A stretch of DNA of 51,352 nt from DASRBO01 sp035653595 (GCA_035653595.1 DASRBO010000184.1:1-51352), one strand, 5' to 3'; counted from the stretch's first letter, positions 39,960 to 48,404 are shown. The notes: generated by a model from the sequence alone, not told the origin. A program made the numbers and translations.

Positions 39960-40634
39960 ATGTCTATCGAGGTCGAGACCAAGGATTGCACCGCTCTCAG
40001 TGACGCCGAGCTGGCGGACATGGCCGATATCGCCGCGGCCGGCCCGGCCGGTTTCGACGTCGGCTTCCTGTCGAAGCAGCGGGAGGAGTGGGTGCTGATC
40101 ACCCAGGCCCGCGACGCAGGCCGCCTGCTTGGGTTCTCCTTCTGCACCCTGGAGCGCATCGGGGGCACCCCGTCGCTCCTCATCGGCCTGGCCTCGGTGA
40201 AGAGGACGGCCAAGCGGGACTCCGTGCTGCGGGCGGTCATGGCCGACCAGTACCGGCGGGCGGTGCTGGCCTTCCCGGACGAGGACGTGCTGGTGGGCAC
40301 CCGCATCGCCGACGCCTCCGGCTTCCAGGCCTTCAAGGGGCTCGAGGACATCGTTCCCCGCCCCGGCCACCGGGCCACCGGCGAGGAGCGGGCCTGGGGC
40401 CGACGCCTGGCCAAGCGCTTCGGCGCCGAGGGCCGCATCGACGACCGCAGCTTCGTGCTGACCGGCGACGGCCAGGTGGCCGGGGTCCTCGACCACGAGT
40501 CGGCCAAGCCGGAGGCGATCCCCCAGGACGTGGTCACCTTCTTCGACGGCGTCGACCGCGACCGGCGCGACAGCCTGGTGGTGTTCGGGTGGGCCATGGC
40601 GGAGGACCTGGCCTCCCAGAACCTCGGCCGCTGA
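39960..40634 (+). CDS. Uncharacterised protein, possible GNAT-like fold
   Basis: The 224-residue cytoplasmic protein has no signal or TM. Segments such as EEWVLITQARDAGRLLGFSFCTLERIG followed by PSLLIGLASVKRT suggest the beta-alpha core of an acyltransferase fold, but the acetyl-CoA motif is not evident and I cannot name the family. The second half is rich in charged residues (EERAWGRRLAKRFGAEG). It has its own promoter and is followed by a hairpin, so it is probably monocistronic. Confidence 0.7.
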   Translation: MSIEVETKDCTALSDAELADMADIAAAGPAGFDVGFLSKQREEWVLITQARDAGRLLGFSFCTLERIGGTPSLLIGLASVKRTAKRDSVLRAVMADQYRRAVLAFPDEDVLVGTRIADASGFQAFKGLEDIVPRPGHRATGEERAWGRRLAKRFGAEGRIDDRSFVLTGDGQVAGVLDHESAKPEAIPQDVVTFFDGVDRDRRDSLVVFGWAMAEDLASQNLGR

Positions 40635-40651
40635 CCAGCCGCCCCCGACGA

Positions 40652-40678
40652 TCCCTCCCACAGATGCCGCCGGAGGGA
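40652..40678 (+). terminator. Hairpin after the 224-residue gene
   Basis: TCCCTCC and GGAGGGA form a 7-bp stem with a 13-base loop, 17 bases after the stop codon. Confidence 0.35.
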
Positions 40679-40695
40679 CCGGTCCACCGCTGAGG

Positions 40696-40711
40696 GTCCC
40701 CGGAGGGGGAC
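40696..40711 (+). promoter_or_regulatory. Hairpin presenting the patatin ribosome binding site
   Basis: GTCCCC and GGGGAC form a 6-bp stem around the loop GGAG. The GGAGG at 40702-40706 that precedes ATG 40720 is partly in the loop and partly in the stem, so folding could limit translation. Confidence 0.35.
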
Positions 40712-40719
40712 ACTGAAAC

Positions 40720-41730
40720 ATGGGTTTCGCCCTGGTGCTCGGAGCCGGAGGGACGGTCGGGCTCGCATACCACGCCGGCGTGCTCAAGGCGCTGGAGGAG
40801 GAGGCGGGCCTGGTCGCCGACGACGCCGAGGTGGTCATCGGGACCAGCGCCGGCAGCGTGGCGGCCGCCTACCTGCGCAGCGGCTGGTCGGCGGCGCAGA
40901 TGTGGGAGCTCGTCAACGCCGCCCCCGGCCTGCCCCCCTCACCGGAGGCCGACCGGCGCCTGGACATGCCCGACCTGTTCGTGGCCGCCTTCCGCACCCC
41001 GACCGAGCTGGTGCGCCGGGCCATGGGCTCGGCCTTCGTGCTCACCCGGAGCATGGTCCGGGCGCCCCTGCCGGTGCTGCCGGCGGGCCTGGGCCGGTTG
41101 TTCCCCGGTGGGCTGTTCGAGATGGCCGAGGGCCGGCGCCGCTTCGACGAGGAGCTGCCGGCCCACTGGCCGGAGCGGCTCCTGTGGCTGTGCGCGGTGG
41201 ACATCGTCAGCGGGCGGCGCATCGTGCTGGGCCGTCGGGGGGCGCCCCACCTGTCTCTGGCCCGGGCCGTCATGGCGTCCTGTGCCATCCCTGGTGTGTA
41301 CCCCCCGGTGCGCTACGGCCGGCGTCAGCTGATCGACGGGGGCGCCCACTCCACCACCAACCTCGACCTGGCCGCCGGTCACGAGGTGGTCATCGGGGTG
41401 GTGCCCATGGGCTTCGACCGCCAGGCGCCCCCCGGCCCGCTGCGAGCGCTCAGCCGGGGCTTCGCCAACCAGGCCCTGGCCACCGAGGTCGGTCGGGTCA
41501 GGCGCCGGGGGGCCAACGTGCTGCTGTTCCTGCCCACGGCCTCCGAGGTGAGGCGGCACGGGCTCAACATGATGCGCTCCGGGAGCCTGCTGCCCGTCGC
41601 CCAGGCCGCCTACCAGTCCACCGTCCGCCGCCTGTCCGAGCCCCGCTACGCCGAGGCCTTCGCCGAGCTCAGGCGGCAGGCAGCAGACCGGCGACGACGC
41701 GGTAGCACCGCCCCTGGTGAGGCCTGCTGA
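40720..41730 (+). CDS. Patatin-like phospholipase (RssA/YlbK type)
   Basis: The 336-residue protein has the patatin oxyanion loop GAGGTVG (residues 8-14), nucleophile Ser43 in GTSAGS and catalytic Asp206 in the DGG motif, the Ser-Asp dyad of this family. It should hydrolyse acyl chains of lipids at the inner membrane face. Between the motifs is a variable segment with LTRSMVRAPLPVLPAGLG. The C-terminus is basic. Its last 62 bases overlap, tail to tail, the opposite-strand gene ending at 41669. Confidence 0.9.
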   Translation: MGFALVLGAGGTVGLAYHAGVLKALEEEAGLVADDAEVVIGTSAGSVAAAYLRSGWSAAQMWELVNAAPGLPPSPEADRRLDMPDLFVAAFRTPTELVRRAMGSAFVLTRSMVRAPLPVLPAGLGRLFPGGLFEMAEGRRRFDEELPAHWPERLLWLCAVDIVSGRRIVLGRRGAPHLSLARAVMASCAIPGVYPPVRYGRRQLIDGGAHSTTNLDLAAGHEVVIGVVPMGFDRQAPPGPLRALSRGFANQALATEVGRVRRRGANVLLFLPTASEVRRHGLNMMRSGSLLPVAQAAYQSTVRRLSEPRYAEAFAELRRQAADRRRRGSTAPGEAC

Positions 41731-42349
41731 GCATCACCACCAGGTACTCGGGACGGTGGCCCAGCGCCCGGGCCAGCATGGTGCCGGCCAGGCGGAGCTC
41801 CGGCGCCCGGGCCACGGCGGCCAGGGCGTGGGGATCGGCCACCGGCAGCTCGGTCTCCATCCGGCCCGAGCCGAACCGGCACACCACCTCGCCGTGGCGG
41901 CGGGCCACGGCCGGGCCCCGGTCGGGGCGCACCAGGGCCACCGACGGCCGGTCGCCGGCGACGGCCCAGTAGGGCAGGGCGCTGGCGGCGAAGCCGAGGG
42001 GCTGCTCGCCGGCGGGCAGCAGCAGGGGGCCCAGGATCCGGCGGGCCCGCCGTCCCCGCAGCCGCCCCGTGCGGGTGGGGCCGGGGCCGACCACCACCGC
42101 CTCGGGCTGGGTGGGGTCGGGCCCGTCGGGGTCGTCGGCCAGGGCCACCTGCACCGTCTCGAAGGGCCGCCAGCCGCCCCGCTCGGGCCGGGGCAGGTCG
42201 GTCCGCACCAGGGCCCCGGAGCCCAGGTCGACGCAGGCCGCCCCCTCGGGCCCGTCGACCAGGACCATGAGGGTCAGACGGGCCCCCACGGCTGCGATCC
42301 TGGGCCGGAGGGCGTGCACCGGACCATGGTGCAACTCCTCCGCCGTCAC
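41669..42349 (-). CDS. Uncharacterised protein coupled to the DUF255 gene
   Basis: The 226-residue product is soluble, proline- and arginine-rich, with segments LMVLVDGPEGAACVDLGSG, EAVVVGPGPTRTG, CRFGSGRMETELPVAD and YLVVMLSRPHQGRCY. I recognise no family. The GTG at 42349 overlaps the stop of the DUF255 gene (GTGA on the minus strand), so translation of the two is coupled. Its 3' end overlaps the patatin gene by 62 bases. Third-position GC bias supports coding. Confidence 0.65.
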   Translation of the reverse strand: MTAEELHHGPVHALRPRIAAVGARLTLMVLVDGPEGAACVDLGSGALVRTDLPRPERGGWRPFETVQVALADDPDGPDPTQPEAVVVGPGPTRTGRLRGRRARRILGPLLLPAGEQPLGFAASALPYWAVAGDRPSVALVRPDRGPAVARRHGEVVCRFGSGRMETELPVADPHALAAVARAPELRLAGTMLARALGHRPEYLVVMLSRPHQGRCYRVVAGLLPAA

Positions 42350-44373
42350 CGGGTGGATATCTGGGCCTCGAGGGTGGCGGCGTCGGCCGCCGGCGCCTGG
42401 CACACGTAACCCTGGCACAGGTAGGCCAGGCCCTCCTGCCGGCCCTCCCACAGCGGACCGGTGCCCGCCTCACCCCAGGCCAGCACCACGTCGGGCAGGT
42501 AGCGGCGCTGGACCACCCCCACCAGGTCGAGCCGGCCCCGGCCCGGCACCACCACCTCGGTGATGCCCCCGGCCAGGGTGTCGAGCGAGGCCAGCCAGTG
42601 GGTGAACGCGCTGGGGTGGGAGGCGGCGGTGTCGAGGACGGCGTCGAGCATCTGCCTGGCCCGCTCGCCGTAGTCGGCCCGCCCGGTGAGGGCCTCGAGG
42701 CGGAGGAAGGCGGCGGCGGCGACGCTGTTGGCCGAAGGGGTGGCCCCGTCGAAGAGATCCTTGGTCCGCACGATCAGGCGCTCGGCGTCGGCGCCGGTGG
42801 TGAACAGCCCGGCGCTGGCGTCGTCCCAGAACAACCGGAGGGTGTCGTCGGCCACGGCGACGGCCTCGTCCAGCCACCGCCGCCGGCCGAGGGCCTGGTA
42901 GAGGCGGAGGAAGGCCTCCATCAGCCAGGCGTAGTCCGAGGCGTAGGCGAGATGGCGGGACCGGCCCCCCTGCCAGCTGCGCAGCCAGCGCCCGTCGGGG
43001 CGGCGCAGCTCGGCCAGCAGGAACTCCGCCGTCTGCTCGGCCGCCTCCAGCCAGTCCGACCGGGCGGCGCCGGCCCCCGCCTCCGCCATCGAGGCGCAGA
43101 ACATGGCGTTCCACTCGGTGATCACCTTGTCGTCGAGGCCTGGGCGGACCCGCTGCGATCGGGCCTCGAACAGCATGGTCCGGGCCTTCTCGATCTCCGC
43201 CGGTCGGATCAGGTCGCCCCGCGAGGGGCGGTAGAGGATGTTGGCGCCCTCGAAGTTGCCCGCCTCGGTCATCCCGTACCACTCGATGGCCGCCGGGGCC
43301 AGGTCGGGGCCGAGCAGGCGCCGGACCTCGTCGAGGTGCCAGACATAGAAGCGCCCCTCCTCCCCCTCGGAGTCGGCGTCCTCGGCCGAGTACAGGCCGC
43401 CCTCGGGCGAGCGCAGGTCGCGCAGCACATAGGCAACGGTCTCGTCGAGCACCTGCAGCCAGCGGTCGTGTCCGGTGCACAGCCACCCGTGCAGGTAGGC
43501 GCGGGCCAGGCCGGCCTGGTCGTAGAGCATCTTCTCGAAGTGCGGCACCAGCCAGCGCTCGTCGACCGAGTAGCGGGAGAACCCACCGCCCAGGTGGTCA
43601 TAGATGCCGCCCGAGGCCATGGCGTCGAGGGTGTCGGTCACCACCTTCAGAGTGTCGGGGCTGCGGTTGTGCGAATAGGCCCGCAGCACCAGCTCGATCA
43701 TCGACGTCTGCGGGAACTTGGGCGCCCGACCGAAGCCGCCCCACTGGTCGTCGTGGAGCTGGCGCAGCGAGCGGTAGGCGGCGTCGAGGATGCGCCCGGC
43801 CGCCGGGTCATCGGCGCCGGACAGCGCCGATGCCAGCGAGGTGGGACGGCGGCCGTCCTCCACCGGAGGCAGGCCGGTGCGGGCGCCCACCGACCGGGCC
43901 AGCTCGTCGGCCTGCTCGAGCAGCTCGGGCCGACGCTCGGACCAGGCCTCGGCCACCGCCGTCAGCACCCGGGTGAAGCTCGGCATGTTCCCCCGACCGG
44001 TGCGGGGGAAGTAGGTGCCGGCGAAGAACGGCTTGGCCTCGGGGGTCAGGAAGACGGTCATGGGCCAGCCGCCCTGCCCGGTGAGCGCCTGCACCGCCTC
44101 CATGTACACGGCATCGACGTCGGGGCGCTCCTCGCGGTCCACCTTGACGTTGACGAACAGCTGGTTCATGACCTCGGCGGTGGCCGGGTCCTCGAAGGAC
44201 TCGTGCGCCATGACATGACACCAGTGGCAGGACGAGTAACCGACCGACAGCAGCACGGGGACGTCGCGCTGGAGGGCGGCGGCAAAGGCCTCGTCCCCCC
44301 ACGGATACCAGTCCACCGGGTTGTCGGCGTGCTGGCGCAGGTAGGGGCTCGTCTCGCCCGCCAGTCGGTTCAT
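42346..44373 (-). CDS. DUF255 thioredoxin-like/glycosidase-fold protein (YyaL family)
   Basis: The 675-residue protein starts with a thioredoxin-like DUF255 domain: NRLAGETSPYLRQHADNPVDW (shown here as LAGETSPYLRQHADNP) and the motif CHWCHVM with Cys49 and Cys52, then GGWPMTVFLTP. An (alpha/alpha)6-barrel resembling N-acylglucosamine epimerases follows (YDHLGGGFSRYSVDERWLVPHFEKMLYD region; GLYSAEDADSEGEEGRFYVW region). The family is conserved from bacteria to human SPATA20, and its reaction is not settled. It lies between the His-rich gene and the 226-residue gene on the minus strand. Confidence 0.93.
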   Translation of the reverse strand: MNRLAGETSPYLRQHADNPVDWYPWGDEAFAAALQRDVPVLLSVGYSSCHWCHVMAHESFEDPATAEVMNQLFVNVKVDREERPDVDAVYMEAVQALTGQGGWPMTVFLTPEAKPFFAGTYFPRTGRGNMPSFTRVLTAVAEAWSERRPELLEQADELARSVGARTGLPPVEDGRRPTSLASALSGADDPAAGRILDAAYRSLRQLHDDQWGGFGRAPKFPQTSMIELVLRAYSHNRSPDTLKVVTDTLDAMASGGIYDHLGGGFSRYSVDERWLVPHFEKMLYDQAGLARAYLHGWLCTGHDRWLQVLDETVAYVLRDLRSPEGGLYSAEDADSEGEEGRFYVWHLDEVRRLLGPDLAPAAIEWYGMTEAGNFEGANILYRPSRGDLIRPAEIEKARTMLFEARSQRVRPGLDDKVITEWNAMFCASMAEAGAGAARSDWLEAAEQTAEFLLAELRRPDGRWLRSWQGGRSRHLAYASDYAWLMEAFLRLYQALGRRRWLDEAVAVADDTLRLFWDDASAGLFTTGADAERLIVRTKDLFDGATPSANSVAAAAFLRLEALTGRADYGERARQMLDAVLDTAASHPSAFTHWLASLDTLAGGITEVVVPGRGRLDLVGVVQRRYLPDVVLAWGEAGTGPLWEGRQEGLAYLCQGYVCQAPAADAATLEAQISTR

Positions 44374-44411
44374 GGGCTCAGGCCGGCCCGGGCCCGGTTG
44401 TGCGGTACCGC

Positions 44412-44433
44412 CGCGCCGGTCGCGCCCGGCGCG
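44412..44433 (-). terminator. Hairpin between the His-rich and DUF255 genes
   Basis: CGCGCCGG and CCGGCGCG form a perfect 8-bp stem with a 6-base loop in the 88-base gap, 28 bases beyond the His-rich stop on the minus strand. It may end or attenuate the His-rich transcript. Confidence 0.4.
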
Positions 44434-44461
44434 CTGTCCGGCCCCGAGGGCCTGCCGCGGC

Positions 44462-44809
44462 TCAGGTGACCGCCTTCGCCGCTCCGGCCGCCTTGGTCGA
44501 CTTGCTGGCCGACTTGGTGGCCTTGGCCGCCTTGGTGGCGCCGGTGGCCTTCTGGATGGCGGCGGCCTTGCCCTCGCCGGTCGGGTCGGCGTGGTCGTGC
44601 ACGTGGGCCTCGCCGGCGTGCTCGGCCTCGAAGTTCTGATGGGGGTAGTGCGAGTGCTCGAGGGCGGCGTGGTCGTGACGGTGGGAGTGCCGGCTGCTCA
44701 GGTGGTCGAAGCCCTGGGTCAGGTGATTGAAGTTGTGGGTGATGTGATAGTGCTCGTGCTCGTGGGTGAGGGCCTCGTGGGAGTGATGCTCGCCGTGGTC
44801 GTGAGCCAC
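44462..44809 (-). CDS. Histidine-rich protein with Lys/Ala-rich histone H1-like tail
   Basis: The 115-residue product has 23 histidines in its first 74 residues (AHDHGEHHSH, HEHEHYH, RHSHRHDH) alternating with Glu and Asp, and a C-terminal tail of about 35 residues made of Ala, Lys, Thr, Ser and Gly (KAAKATKSASKSTKAAG). The front half should bind nickel, zinc or cobalt; the tail resembles DNA-binding H1-like tails. A strong AGGAGG lies 5 bases before the GTG. There is no signal peptide. I do not know a characterised relative; the pairing of these two halves is the unusual part. Confidence 0.8.
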   Translation of the reverse strand: MAHDHGEHHSHEALTHEHEHYHITHNFNHLTQGFDHLSSRHSHRHDHAALEHSHYPHQNFEAEHAGEAHVHDHADPTGEGKAAAIQKATGATKAAKATKSASKSTKAAGAAKAVT

Positions 44810-44948
44810 CTGTTCCTCCTCGCTGCTAGGGAAGCTCGGACATTGTTGCCGTTCCTACCCAAGGGCTCGCCCAGTGATCGGTGCCGGCTCACCTGCGCCC
44901 CAGCCGGGCTGGTCGGCCCCACCTTCGTGGGCCCGGCCCGCAGTCTGC

Positions 44949-44956
44949 CCTAATAG
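44949..44956 (+). promoter_or_regulatory. Candidate -10 region of the MFS gene
   Basis: CCTAATAG lies 4-6 bases before ATG 44961. The hexamer register is unclear and the following AGGGGG could instead act as ribosome binding site. Confidence 0.3.
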
Positions 44957-44960
44957 GGGG

Positions 44961-46103
44961 ATGAACCTCCGCCCGCTCACCGCCTCGTTCCTGCTGTTCG
45001 GGGTGTTCTGGGGTGGTTGGGCGGTGGCGGCGGCCGACGTCGAACGGGCCCTGCACCTCTCGACCGGGGGGTTCGGACTCCTGCTGTCGGTGGCGCTGGC
45101 CGGGGCCGCCGCCGCCAACGCCGTCGGTGGTGCCCTGTGCGAGCGCGTCGGCACCGGCCGGGTCCTCGGTACCGCCCTGATGGCGTGGGCGGTCCTGGTG
45201 GCGGCGGCATCGCTCACCCGCAACCCGGTCGGTCTTGGCGCGCTGGTGGTGGCGACGATCGCCTCCGCCGGGGTGGTGGACATCGCCATGAACGTGGCCG
45301 TCACCGCCGCTCTGGCCGAGACGCCCGGTCGCCTGGTCGCCTTCCACGCCCGGTTCAACGCCGGGGCGGCAGCGGGGGCGGCCGGCGTCGGCGCCCTCCT
45401 CGGCGCCGGACAGTCGTGGCGCTGGCTGTGGGTGGCCGTCGCCGTCCTCGCCGTGGTGCTGGGCGTGGTGTGCCTGCGGGCGAACCTGCCCGCCGGCGAA
45501 GGCGGGGACCAGGCTCCCCTGGCCGGGGCGCTGGCGCTGCTGCGCCGCGAGCGGCTGGTGCTGCTGGCGGTGGCCTTCTCGCTGGCGGCGATGGTGGAGG
45601 GAGGGGTGGATCTGTGGGGCGTGCTGTTCCTGCGGACCAAGCTGGCCTCGGGCATCCTCGTCGGTGCCGGCGGCGCCGTGGTGGGCTACCTGGTGGCGAC
45701 CACCGCCCGCATCAGCCTCGGTCCCACCGTCGGCAGTCGGGGCCCGGCGCGGGGGGTGGCGGCGGGAGCCGGCCTGGCGGCGGTGGGGGCAGTGGTGCTC
45801 GCCACCGCCCAGGTGGCGGCGGTGGCGGCCGTCGGCCTGGTGCTGGCAGCCGGGGGGATCTCGATGTGCTGGCCCCTGCTGCTGGCCGAGGCCAGCGCCG
45901 GACGGGCCCGCCCCGGTCCGGTGGTGGGGGCGGTGTCGGCGGTCGGCTACGGCGGTTTCGTCATCGGGCCCACCGTGGTGGGCTGGGTGGCCGAGGGCGC
46001 TGGACTGCGGGCCGGTCTGGGGTTGCTGGCGGCGGGGGCGGCCTTCGTTGCCGTCGCCCCCTCGCGGCCCCGACGGTCGCTGCCGGCCGATGCGGCCCCC
46101 TGA
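44961..46103 (+). CDS. Major facilitator superfamily transporter
   Basis: The 380-residue integral membrane protein has about 12 TM helices in two halves separated near LRRERLVLLAVAF. Helix 2-3 loop GALCERVGTGRVLG matches the MFS loop motif, and DIAMNVAVTAAL resembles the FucP/YbjJ-type branch that carries sugars or unknown small solutes. The ATG 44961 is chosen because the extension to 44874 lacks homology and would cross a promoter-like TAATAG. Confidence 0.85.
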   Translation: MNLRPLTASFLLFGVFWGGWAVAAADVERALHLSTGGFGLLLSVALAGAAAANAVGGALCERVGTGRVLGTALMAWAVLVAAASLTRNPVGLGALVVATIASAGVVDIAMNVAVTAALAETPGRLVAFHARFNAGAAAGAAGVGALLGAGQSWRWLWVAVAVLAVVLGVVCLRANLPAGEGGDQAPLAGALALLRRERLVLLAVAFSLAAMVEGGVDLWGVLFLRTKLASGILVGAGGAVVGYLVATTARISLGPTVGSRGPARGVAAGAGLAAVGAVVLATAQVAAVAAVGLVLAAGGISMCWPLLLAEASAGRARPGPVVGAVSAVGYGGFVIGPTVVGWVAEGAGLRAGLGLLAAGAAFVAVAPSRPRRSLPADAAP

Positions 46104-46164
46104 GCGCCGTCTGGTGCGGCTCGGGTGTCGGGGGGGCGGACGGGAGCCGCCTGGCGCGGGAAAG

Positions 46165-46170
46165 TAGGGT
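46165..46170 (+). promoter_or_regulatory. -10 element of the SDR gene (leaderless)
   Basis: TAGGGT, 6 bases before ATG 46177. Confidence 0.65.
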
Positions 46171-46176
46171 CCGGCA

Positions 46177-46935
46177 ATGGAACTGAGACTGGACGGTCAG
46201 GTCGCCCTGGTCACCGGGGCGTCGCGGGGGATAGGCAAGGCCATCGCCCAGGCCTTCGCCGAGGCGGGGGCCAAGGTGATGCTGTCATCGCGCAAGGCCG
46301 AGGCCCTGGAGAAGGCGGCCGCCGACATGACCGGCACCGTCGAGTGGTTCGAGGCCAACGCCGGTGATCCGGAGGCGGCCGCCGCCTGCGTCGAGGCGAC
46401 GGTGCAGCGACTCGGCGGCCTCGACATCCTGGTCAACAACGCCGCCACCAACCCTTACATGGGTCCCATGGTCGACATCGACGTGGCCCGGGCGGACAAG
46501 ACCGTGCAGGTCAACCAGCGCGGCATCGTCATCTGGACCCAGTGCGCCTGGCGGGCGGCCATGTCCGAGGCGGGCGGCAACATCATCAACATCGCGTCCG
46601 TCGGGGGAATGGGCGTCGAGGGCAGCATCGGCTATTACAACGTGACCAAGGCCGCCGTCATCCACATCACCAAGCAGTTCGCCCACGAGCTGGCCCCGAA
46701 GGCGAGGGTGAACGCCATCGCCCCCGGCCTGGTCAAGACCGACATGGCCCGCGCCCTGTGGGAGAACTACGGCGATGCCGTGGCCCGCCGCCTGCCCATG
46801 CGCCGGCTCGGAGAACCGGAGGACATCGCCAAGGCGGCGCTGTTCCTGGCCTCCGACGCCTCCTCGTGGATCACCGGCCACACCCTGGTCGTCGACGGCG
46901 GCTCGCTGGTCGGAGGGGGCGGCTCGCCGGGCTGA
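46177..46935 (+). CDS. Short-chain dehydrogenase/reductase (FabG-like)
   Basis: The 252-residue NAD(P)-dependent oxidoreductase has TGASRGIGKAIA for cofactor binding, VNNAATNPYMG, NIASVGG with the catalytic Ser, and Tyr154-x3-Lys158 in YYNVTKAA. APGLVKTDM and the C-terminal ITGHTLVVDGGSLVGG are typical. An arginine after TGAS and the lack of an acidic residue at the end of beta 2 (SSRK) favour NADP. The substrate is not known. Confidence 0.92.
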   Translation: MELRLDGQVALVTGASRGIGKAIAQAFAEAGAKVMLSSRKAEALEKAAADMTGTVEWFEANAGDPEAAAACVEATVQRLGGLDILVNNAATNPYMGPMVDIDVARADKTVQVNQRGIVIWTQCAWRAAMSEAGGNIINIASVGGMGVEGSIGYYNVTKAAVIHITKQFAHELAPKARVNAIAPGLVKTDMARALWENYGDAVARRLPMRRLGEPEDIAKAALFLASDASSWITGHTLVVDGGSLVGGGGSPG

Positions 46936-46942
46936 ATCATTC

Positions 46943-46977
46943 CGCCCGGCGCCCCCTCCTTCGGGGCGAGCCGGGCG
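46943..46977. terminator. Bidirectional hairpin between the SDR and small TM genes
   Basis: CGCCCGGC-GCCCC pairs with GGGGC-GA-GCCGGGCG: 13 base pairs interrupted by a two-base bulge, with a 7-base loop. It separates convergent genes. Confidence 0.6.
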
Positions 46978-46983
46978 CGCCGG

Positions 46984-47331
46984 TCACTTGAACCAGATGC
47001 GCCGGTAGTCGCGGCTGTGGGGATGGACCAGGAGGGCCACCAGAGCGACCTGGAACATGAGGGTGAGCAAGTTGGCACCCAGGATCGAGCGGGGGCTCAT
47101 CAGCAGCAGCGCCAGCGGCAGGCAGGCGACGACCAGGGCGAGGAGGTAGCCCCACTTGCGCTCGTTGGCCACCCCGAAGGCACCCAGCACCTGCCCGGCC
47201 ACCACCGCCAGGCCGAAGGGGCTGAACAGGTAGCCGGCCACGGCCAGGAAGACGGCGTTCAGGTAGAGCAGGATGACCGCTATCTGGAGCGTCTGGGGCT
47301 GGGTGTTGTTGACCCAGCGGCGGCTGCTCAC
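46984..47331 (-). CDS. Small multi-TM protein coupled to rlmN
   Basis: The 115-residue product has three or four TM helices (IAVILLYLNAVFLAVAGYL, GLAVVAGQVLGAFGV, YLLALVVACLPLALLL, LLTLMFQVALVALLV) and a basic C-terminus RDYRRIWFK. GTG 47331 overlaps the rlmN stop in GTGA. I recognise no family; similar small membrane proteins are frequent in Actinobacteria. Confidence 0.75.
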   Translation of the reverse strand: MSSRRWVNNTQPQTLQIAVILLYLNAVFLAVAGYLFSPFGLAVVAGQVLGAFGVANERKWGYLLALVVACLPLALLLMSPRSILGANLLTLMFQVALVALLVHPHSRDYRRIWFK

Positions 47332-48350
47332 GGATCCAGTGTGCCCGACCGGGCCGCCAGCTGGCCACAGGCGGCGTCGATGTCGGTGCCCCGGTTGGCC
47401 CTGACGGTGGCGTTGACGCCCCTTGCGGCCAGCAGGGCCTGGAACCGGGCCACCCCGGCGGGGTCGGTTCCCCGGGTGGGCCACCCCGGGGTGGGGTTGA
47501 GCGGGATCAGGTTCACGTGGGCGGCCAGGGGGCGGGCGATGGCCGCCAGCTCGCCGGCGTCGACCGGCCGGTCGTTGACCCCGTCTATCAGGGCCCACTC
47601 GAAGGAGATCCGCCGCCGGGTCCGCTCGAAGTACCGGTGGCAGGCCGCCACCAGCCCGGCCAGGGGATAGCGGCGGTTTATCGGCACCAGCCGGTCGCGC
47701 AGCTCGTCGTTGGCGGCGTGCAGCGACACGGCCAGGTTCACCGGCAGGCGGGCCTCGGAGAGGCGGCGGATGCCAGGGACCAGTCCGACGGTGGAGACCG
47801 TGACGTGCCTGGCCGACAGGCCGATCTCGTCGTGGATGCGCTCGATGGCCGCCCACACCCGGTCGTAGTTGGCCAGGGGCTCCCCCATGCCCATGAAGAC
47901 GACGTTGGACAACCGGCGCCCGTCGACCGCTGCCCGGTGGGCGGCCCGGGCGACCTGCTCCACCATCTCCCCGACCGCCAGGTGGCGGGTGAAGCCGGCC
48001 TGTCCGGTGGCGCAGAACCCGCAGCCCATGGCGCAGCCGGCCTGGCTCGAAACGCAGGCGGTGACCCGCTGGCGGTAGGTCATGAGCACGGTCTCGATCG
48101 AGGCGCCGTCGGCCAGGCGCCACAGCCACTTGACCGTGCCGGTGCTGGTCGTCTCCTTCGCCAGCTCGAGGGCCGGGGCCAGGGCCGGGTCGGCGGCGAG
48201 GCGCCGGCGCAGGCCGGCGGGCAGGTTGGACAGCTCCGCCGGGGGACAGAGCCGGCGGTAGAGGCCCTCCCAGACCTGGTCGGCCCGGTACCGGGGCTGG
48301 TCGGCCAGCAGGGCGGCCAGGTCGGCCCGGCTGAGCTCGTAGCGGCTCAC
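47328..48350 (-). CDS. rlmN: Dual-specificity 23S rRNA/tRNA adenine C2-methyltransferase RlmN
   Basis: RlmN methylates A2503 of 23S rRNA and A37 of some tRNAs by radical SAM chemistry. The 340 residues contain the cluster cysteines Cys106, Cys110 and Cys113 (CAMGCGFCATGQ), NVVFMGMGEPLANYD, AVSLHAANDELR and a C-terminal DIDAACGQLAARSG with the methyl-carrying cysteine. GTG 48350 is 6 bases after TACCCT on the minus strand. It is divergent from the VIT gene. Confidence 0.96.
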   Translation of the reverse strand: MSRYELSRADLAALLADQPRYRADQVWEGLYRRLCPPAELSNLPAGLRRRLAADPALAPALELAKETTSTGTVKWLWRLADGASIETVLMTYRQRVTACVSSQAGCAMGCGFCATGQAGFTRHLAVGEMVEQVARAAHRAAVDGRRLSNVVFMGMGEPLANYDRVWAAIERIHDEIGLSARHVTVSTVGLVPGIRRLSEARLPVNLAVSLHAANDELRDRLVPINRRYPLAGLVAACHRYFERTRRRISFEWALIDGVNDRPVDAGELAAIARPLAAHVNLIPLNPTPGWPTRGTDPAGVARFQALLAARGVNATVRANRGTDIDAACGQLAARSGTLDP

Positions 48351-48356
48351 CTGACG

Positions 48357-48362
48357 AGGGTA
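48357..48362 (-). promoter_or_regulatory. -10 element of rlmN (leaderless)
   Basis: TACCCT on the minus strand, 6 bases from GTG 48350. Confidence 0.65.
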
Positions 48363-48404
48363 CCGGCGGCGCCGCCCCGATCCGGAGAGCGCCCTCCGCC
48401 GGAT

